Origin: Oceanimonas sp052119705
Lineage (GTDB): Bacteria > Pseudomonadota > Gammaproteobacteria > Enterobacterales > Aeromonadaceae
Reading direction: 5' to 3'
Length of the DNA stretch: 64,000 nt
Assembly: GCF_052119705.1 (NCBI RefSeq)
Contig: NZ_JBGQOP010000014.1
Coordinates: 1-64,000 of the forward strand
The notes beneath the pieces are model-generated. The model ran no database searches. It was given only the letters and a program-made list of their open reading frames with translations, and had not been told where the DNA came from. Shown here piece after piece: positions 60,494 through 64,000 of this stretch. The position numbers and the translations under genes were made by a program. How positions within the stretch are numbered: the first letter of the stretch is position 1; each line of letters starts with the position of its first letter.

Positions 60494-61045
60494 TCAGTTT
60501 TCTATCGCCACTAGCATTTTCTTTAACAAGGCACTCAACTGTAGCTGCTCTGCATCGCTGAGCGTGTTGGCAAGCTCGGCTTCAGCCGCTAGATGATGTG
60601 CTACCGCTTCTTCAACTACCTTAAAACCCTGCTCGGTAAGCGTGACTATCACGCCACGCTTATCGTGCTCAGCTTGCGCGCGACTAACCAGCCCACGACT
60701 TTCAAGCCGATTAATGCGATTGGTTAACGCACCAGAGGAGATAAGCACCATGCTTTGTAGCTGATGAGGCGAAAGCTGAAAGGTAGGCGGGTGTCGGCGT
60801 AGGGCGGCCAATACATCAAACTCGCCGACGTTTAACTCATAATCAGCCAAGTCTTGGAGCACGCGGCGGGTAATAAAATATTCTAAACGCACGATACGGC
60901 CAATCACTTCTGTACTACCAAATTCAAGGTCAGATCGCACCTGCTGCCATAAGCCGACTATGCGGTCTATTTGATCCAGCACTTCGTTGGGACCATGCTC
61001 CGAGTCTTGACCAAGAGAAATATTCTGCATGTCTGTACCATCCAT
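60494..61045 (-). CDS. MarR-family transcriptional regulator
   Basis: 183-residue winged-helix regulator. Dimer helices at the N- and C-termini. The DNA-binding part is FQLSPHQLQSMVLISSGALTNRINRLESRGLVSRAQAEHDKRGVIVTLTEQG (about 85-140), with the wing carrying D-K-R-G as in MarR/HucR proteins. The ligand is unknown. The start is taken as ATG at 61045; ATG at 61030 is possible, while the open frame to 61126 has no support. It is upstream of gstA on the same strand and divergent from cytochrome c5. It is a candidate regulator of gstA. Confidence 0.88.
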   Translation of the reverse strand: MDGTDMQNISLGQDSEHGPNEVLDQIDRIVGLWQQVRSDLEFGSTEVIGRIVRLEYFITRRVLQDLADYELNVGEFDVLAALRRHPPTFQLSPHQLQSMVLISSGALTNRINRLESRGLVSRAQAEHDKRGVIVTLTEQGFKVVEEAVAHHLAAEAELANTLSDAEQLQLSALLKKMLVAIEN

Positions 61046-61195
61046 TTTATGAGACGCTCTCCCGATATTGGCAGGCATGATTGAGCCAACAAAGCCCGAT
61101 AGTAGCATAAAGAATTCTGTTCCCACCCTCTTGATCTGCCTCCTTTATATAGAAGAAAGTCCCCTATTTAAGCAAGTAAACCGACGCCATGATCG

Positions 61196-61224
61196 TTTAA
61201 TGACCGCCATACTTGCGGTATACT
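61196..61224 (+). promoter_or_regulatory. candidate promoter of the cytochrome c5 gene
   Basis: -35 TTTAAT (61196-61201), 17 bases, -10 TATACT (61219-61224). The spacer contains an inverted repeat ACCGC-N7-GCGGT (61203-61219), where a repressor could bind. The -35 is weak. Confidence 0.4.
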
Positions 61225-61293
61225 CGCCAAGTTTTGTGAGACTCAATAACAAATGTTTAATAACAATAGATAAGCCAACTGGGAGAATAAAAG

Positions 61294-61731
61294 GTGAGCC
61301 TGTTAAAAAAACTCATGCTAGTCGGCGTTGCCGCTGCTGCTTTAAGTGGTATGGCTTACGCCGCCAATGATATGTCATCTGAAGCCGTAGCTGAGCGCAC
61401 CAAGCCGGTAGGCAGCGTGTATACGGCAGCCGATCTGGAAGGTATTGTTGCCGCAGCTCCTGCAGGTGCCGACAGCGGTGAACCCGCAGCCCCACGCACC
61501 GGTGAAGCCGTTTACACCTCTAATTGCTCCGCATGCCACGGTACGGGTGCCGCTGGTGCTCCTATTAAAGGCAATGCCGAACAGTGGGCATCACACGTAG
61601 CCAAAGGCCGCGATACTCTGATTAAGCACGCACTGGAAGGCTTTAACGCCATGCCGGCTCGTGGCGCCTGTGGTAACTGCTCTGATGAAGAAATTATCAA
61701 CGCCGTTGATTACATGCTGGACGCTATTTAA
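61294..61731 (+). CDS. cytochrome c5
   Basis: Small periplasmic monoheme cytochrome c of the c5 type. 145 residues. Signal peptide to about residue 23 (GMAYA|AND). An Ala/Pro-rich linker follows. The heme domain has CSACH (78-82), methionine ligand in FNAMPARG, and the c5-specific cysteine pair in GACGNCSDEEI. It carries electrons between respiratory complexes. GTG start at 61294 with GGGAGAAT ahead. It is divergent from the MarR-type gene and ends in a strong terminator. Confidence 0.93.
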   Translation: MSLLKKLMLVGVAAAALSGMAYAANDMSSEAVAERTKPVGSVYTAADLEGIVAAAPAGADSGEPAAPRTGEAVYTSNCSACHGTGAAGAPIKGNAEQWASHVAKGRDTLIKHALEGFNAMPARGACGNCSDEEIINAVDYMLDAI

Positions 61732-61758
61732 GCATTAAGCTGTGCGTTGAAAACGAAT

Positions 61759-61787
61759 AAAAAAGCCGCTTAATGCGGCTTTTTTTA
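61759..61787. terminator. cytochrome c5 terminator
   Basis: AAAAAAGCCGC, TTAAT loop, GCGGCTTTTTTT. Confidence 0.92.
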
Positions 61788-61947
61788 TTTAAACATGTGG
61801 CTAACAACGACAAAATTCGACATGTTTCGGCTAAACATAACATAGACAGCGGGACTCAATAACTGAACGACAGAGCCAGACGGTTTCACTTACTCCCACA
61901 GCGCTGACTATAAATAACCGCGCTTGGCTCACATAGCGCAAATTTCA

Positions 61948-63306
61948 TTACAGCAAGATCAGTGTTAACACATACACCACTGCCATGCCCGTGCCCCCTT
62001 GCACTAAGGTCGCCATGGTTTGTGCACGATAAGCCTGTGGCACACTCATTTTACTAAACTGAGTCACCACCCAAAAGAAGCTATCGTTGGCATGAGACAC
62101 CGTCATGGCGCCCGCCCCTATGGCCATTACCGTCAGCACGCGGCCCATTTCACTGCCCAAACCAATGTCACCCAACATAGGCGCCACCAATGCGGAGGTG
62201 GTAACCAGTGCGACTGTAGAAGAGCCTTGTGCCGTCTTAAGCGCCGCCGACACAATAAACGGCATGAAAATTCCAATACCTAAGCCAGACAAGGCCATAC
62301 CAAGATAACTGCCGACTTCAGTCGCTTTAATCACGGCACCAAATGCACCACCGGCACCGGTAATTAAGAGAATGGGCGCGGCAGACACTAAGCCGCTGGC
62401 AATGTGCTCGCTGAATTGTTCGATCTTTTTCTGGCCTTTAAGCAGGCCACACGACAAGAACAAACCAATGAGCAAGGCGTTCAGCGGTTGGCCTAGAAAG
62501 TTTAGCAGCTGATAAACGCTCTCTTTCCCCAAGGGAGCGGAAGGAAAGTTCGCCACTGAGCCTAAACAAATCAGCAGAATAGGCACAAAAATAGGCGCAA
62601 AGGCATTAAAGCTATTAGGCAAAGCACCATAACGCGCTTTCATCTGCTCAAATTCTTCGGCTTTTTCCACTAATTCTTCGGCACCCTCACCATCGGGCTG
62701 TTCATGCTTGAAACGATTGGCCCACAGCAAACCCGCTAACGCGGCAAACGCCGACACCAACAAGCCCACACCAATCACTAGCCCTAAGCTGGACTCCAAC
62801 CCTAAGTTACCCGCCGCCGCTATTGGGCCTGGAGTAGGTGGCACAAAGGTGTGCGTCGCATACAAGCCGGTGGCGAGCGCGACGCTCATTGCCACACTAG
62901 ATACGCGCATCCGATTCGCCAACGACTGCTTCAGTGAGTTTAAGATAACGTAACCCGAGTCACAAAATACCGGGATCGAGACTAAATAGCCGATGATCGA
63001 CACCGTTAAGGTCGGAAATCTCGGGCCCAGTACTCGGATCACCGCCTCGGCCATGGTGATGGCCGCGCCACTTTTCTCTAAGATCACACCAATAATAGTG
63101 CCCAGTACTATGACCAAGCCTATGTAGCCTAATATGCCACCAAAACCATCACTGATGGTTTTGGCCGTATCGGCGATGGGTAAGCCACTAAGCAATGACA
63201 GTAAAAAGGCGGCTAACAGCAGCGTAAGAAAAGGGTGTAATTTGAGTTTAGCCGTCGCTAGAACAATAAAAGCGATAATGGCAATTAAGATAAACACTGT
63301 ACTCAT
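61948..63306 (-). CDS. GntP-family gluconate/organic acid permease
   Basis: Inner-membrane H+ symporter of the GntP family, for gluconate or a similar hydroxy acid. 452 residues, about 12-14 helices. Family stretches include GFGGILGYIGLVIVLGTIIGVILEKSGAA, SIPVFCDSGYVIL, HTFVPPTPGPIAAAG, TGAGGAFGAVIKAT and SHANDSFFWVV. The start is ATG at 63306 with AGGAG eight bases ahead; a longer frame to 63327 is rejected. No gluconate kinase or other catabolic gene is adjacent, so the substrate remains open. It lies between the cytochrome c5 terminator and rep. Confidence 0.93.
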   Translation of the reverse strand: MSTVFILIAIIAFIVLATAKLKLHPFLTLLLAAFLLSLLSGLPIADTAKTISDGFGGILGYIGLVIVLGTIIGVILEKSGAAITMAEAVIRVLGPRFPTLTVSIIGYLVSIPVFCDSGYVILNSLKQSLANRMRVSSVAMSVALATGLYATHTFVPPTPGPIAAAGNLGLESSLGLVIGVGLLVSAFAALAGLLWANRFKHEQPDGEGAEELVEKAEEFEQMKARYGALPNSFNAFAPIFVPILLICLGSVANFPSAPLGKESVYQLLNFLGQPLNALLIGLFLSCGLLKGQKKIEQFSEHIASGLVSAAPILLITGAGGAFGAVIKATEVGSYLGMALSGLGIGIFMPFIVSAALKTAQGSSTVALVTTSALVAPMLGDIGLGSEMGRVLTVMAIGAGAMTVSHANDSFFWVVTQFSKMSVPQAYRAQTMATLVQGGTGMAVVYVLTLILL

Positions 63307-63517
63307 AACATAAGCTCCTGATAACAAAAGCCGTGCTGAGAGTCAGGCCGGCTTGCCAAGCGAAGATACAATAAAAACAATTCAGCATATTTTATTAAAA
63401 TCACACCACCAACAAAGAATAAGCAAAACAAAGTATTGCTTAAGCCTGATATTTAAGCATTATAAACTGTAGCGTTATGTGGTTACAGAAGAACTTAAGG
63501 AAAGAGTAGCGAAGGGC

Positions 63518-64000
63518 TTATTTTTTATCAAACATGGCCCTTAAGTTAGCGATACTCGCTTGGCCTTTTTCCATGCGCTCGGTTTCGCTCGGTGGTTTGC
63601 GATTATGTTCCCAATCGAGATCTTGCTGCGGCAGCTCTAATAAAAAACGACTCGGCTCGGGGCGAAGTTGCTCGCCATATTGGCGACGTTCGCGACACAG
63701 GGTAAAGGTCAGCGCCTGCTGGGCCCGGGTAATACCGACATAAGTAAGACGGCGTTCCTCTTCGATATTGTCTTCATCTATGCTGCTTTGGTGGGGCAAT
63801 AAGCCCTCTTCCATGCCCACCATAAACACAAAAGGAAACTCCAAGCCCTTAGACGAATGCAGCGTCATGAGTTGCACCTGCTCACCATCATCTTCGTCTT
63901 CACCGCGCTCCATCATGTCGCGCAGCGTCAAGCGGATCACCACTTCCGGCAAGGTCATGGCTTCGTCAACCTCTGAACCTTCCAGCATCTGACTGACCCA
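63518..64000 (-). CDS. rep: ATP-dependent DNA helicase Rep, C-terminal part
   Basis: Partial: the gene runs off the right edge, and only the last 160 residues are visible (frame at the edge reads WVSQMLEGSE). Superfamily 1 helicase; the C-terminal motifs are VQLMTLHSSKGLEFPFVFMVGMEEG (motif V region) and EERRLTYVGITRAQ (motif VI). The tail LPQQDLDWEHNRK...ERMEKGQASIANLRAMF matches Rep rather than UvrD or PcrA. Rep helps replication forks past protein barriers and binds DnaB through its C-terminus. Confidence 0.95.
   Translation of the reverse strand, partial: WVSQMLEGSEVDEAMTLPEVVIRLTLRDMMERGEDEDDGEQVQLMTLHSSKGLEFPFVFMVGMEEGLLPHQSSIDEDNIEEERRLTYVGITRAQQALTFTLCRERRQYGEQLRPEPSRFLLELPQQDLDWEHNRKPPSETERMEKGQASIANLRAMFDKK

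Noticed and set aside
1..64000. Prophage, transposase, toxin-antitoxin, restriction or other defence genes
   Set aside because: I read all long open frames and found no protein with such motifs; I do not claim a new defence system.

Overview
The window is 64 kb of chromosome from a gammaproteobacterium. The conserved block dprA-smg-yrdD-tsaC-hemF / aroE-yrdB / yrdA and def-fmt-rsmB-trkA has the gene order known from Enterobacterales and Vibrionales. As in E. coli, yrdA lies beside an rRNA operon: here only its promoters are visible, at the left edge. Many cytochromes c, a quinol nitric oxide reductase, a monomeric isocitrate dehydrogenase and a TsdA-like enzyme suggest a respiratory, probably marine or brackish species near Oceanisphaera/Oceanimonas (Aeromonadales). 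That placement is inference from gene content; I could run no search.

Layout. 1-430: tandem rRNA-type promoters firing left. 433-12903: housekeeping block (yrdA, yrdB, aroE, an inserted HdfR-like regulator, hemF, tsaC, yrdD, smg, dprA, then def, fmt, rsmB, trkA, trkH), covering shikimate and heme synthesis, tRNA t6A, DNA uptake, protein N-terminus maturation, rRNA methylation and K+ uptake. 13071-24449: rmuC, a sugar kinase, a Cache chemoreceptor with a candidate FNR site, an aminotransferase, small stress genes (S4 protein, HslJ-like lipoprotein, TrxC), a CoA-binding protein, a copper chaperone and a GGDEF-EAL protein. 24665-31655: an unrecognised membrane protein, a diguanylate cyclase, icd and mipA. 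31774-36339: a complete nitric oxide module, norR / norA / norB, with three NorR boxes and a sigma-54 promoter between the divergent genes. 36873-46706: DUF393 and FAD proteins, a Fur-box-preceded PepSY/DUF2271/DUF4198 set, a flagellar-like small protein plus a SprA-type protein, and macA-macB-OMF efflux. 46984-58288: YgjP-like metalloprotein, a cytochrome pair resembling tsdBA (thiosulfate/tetrathionate), a YbdG-type channel, a GST, a DUF3360 membrane protein, sbcC and sbcD. 58613-64000: EamA transporter, GST, MarR regulator, cytochrome c5, GntP permease and the 3' end of rep.

Intergenic DNA is rich in two dispersed non-coding repeat families. Family A is built on GTGAGGAGTGAAGTG-like words, often as facing pairs, and includes a perfect 7-bp x 11 array. 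Family B is a palindromic element bounded by GCCACGGAA / TTCCGTGGC, with two nearly identical ~184-bp copies and several diverged ones.

I found no CRISPR array, prophage, transposase, tRNA or obvious defence system. The best-supported points of interest are the NO regulatory region, the tsdBA-like pair, the repeat families and the uncharacterised gene pairs. I see no clearly new multi-gene system.
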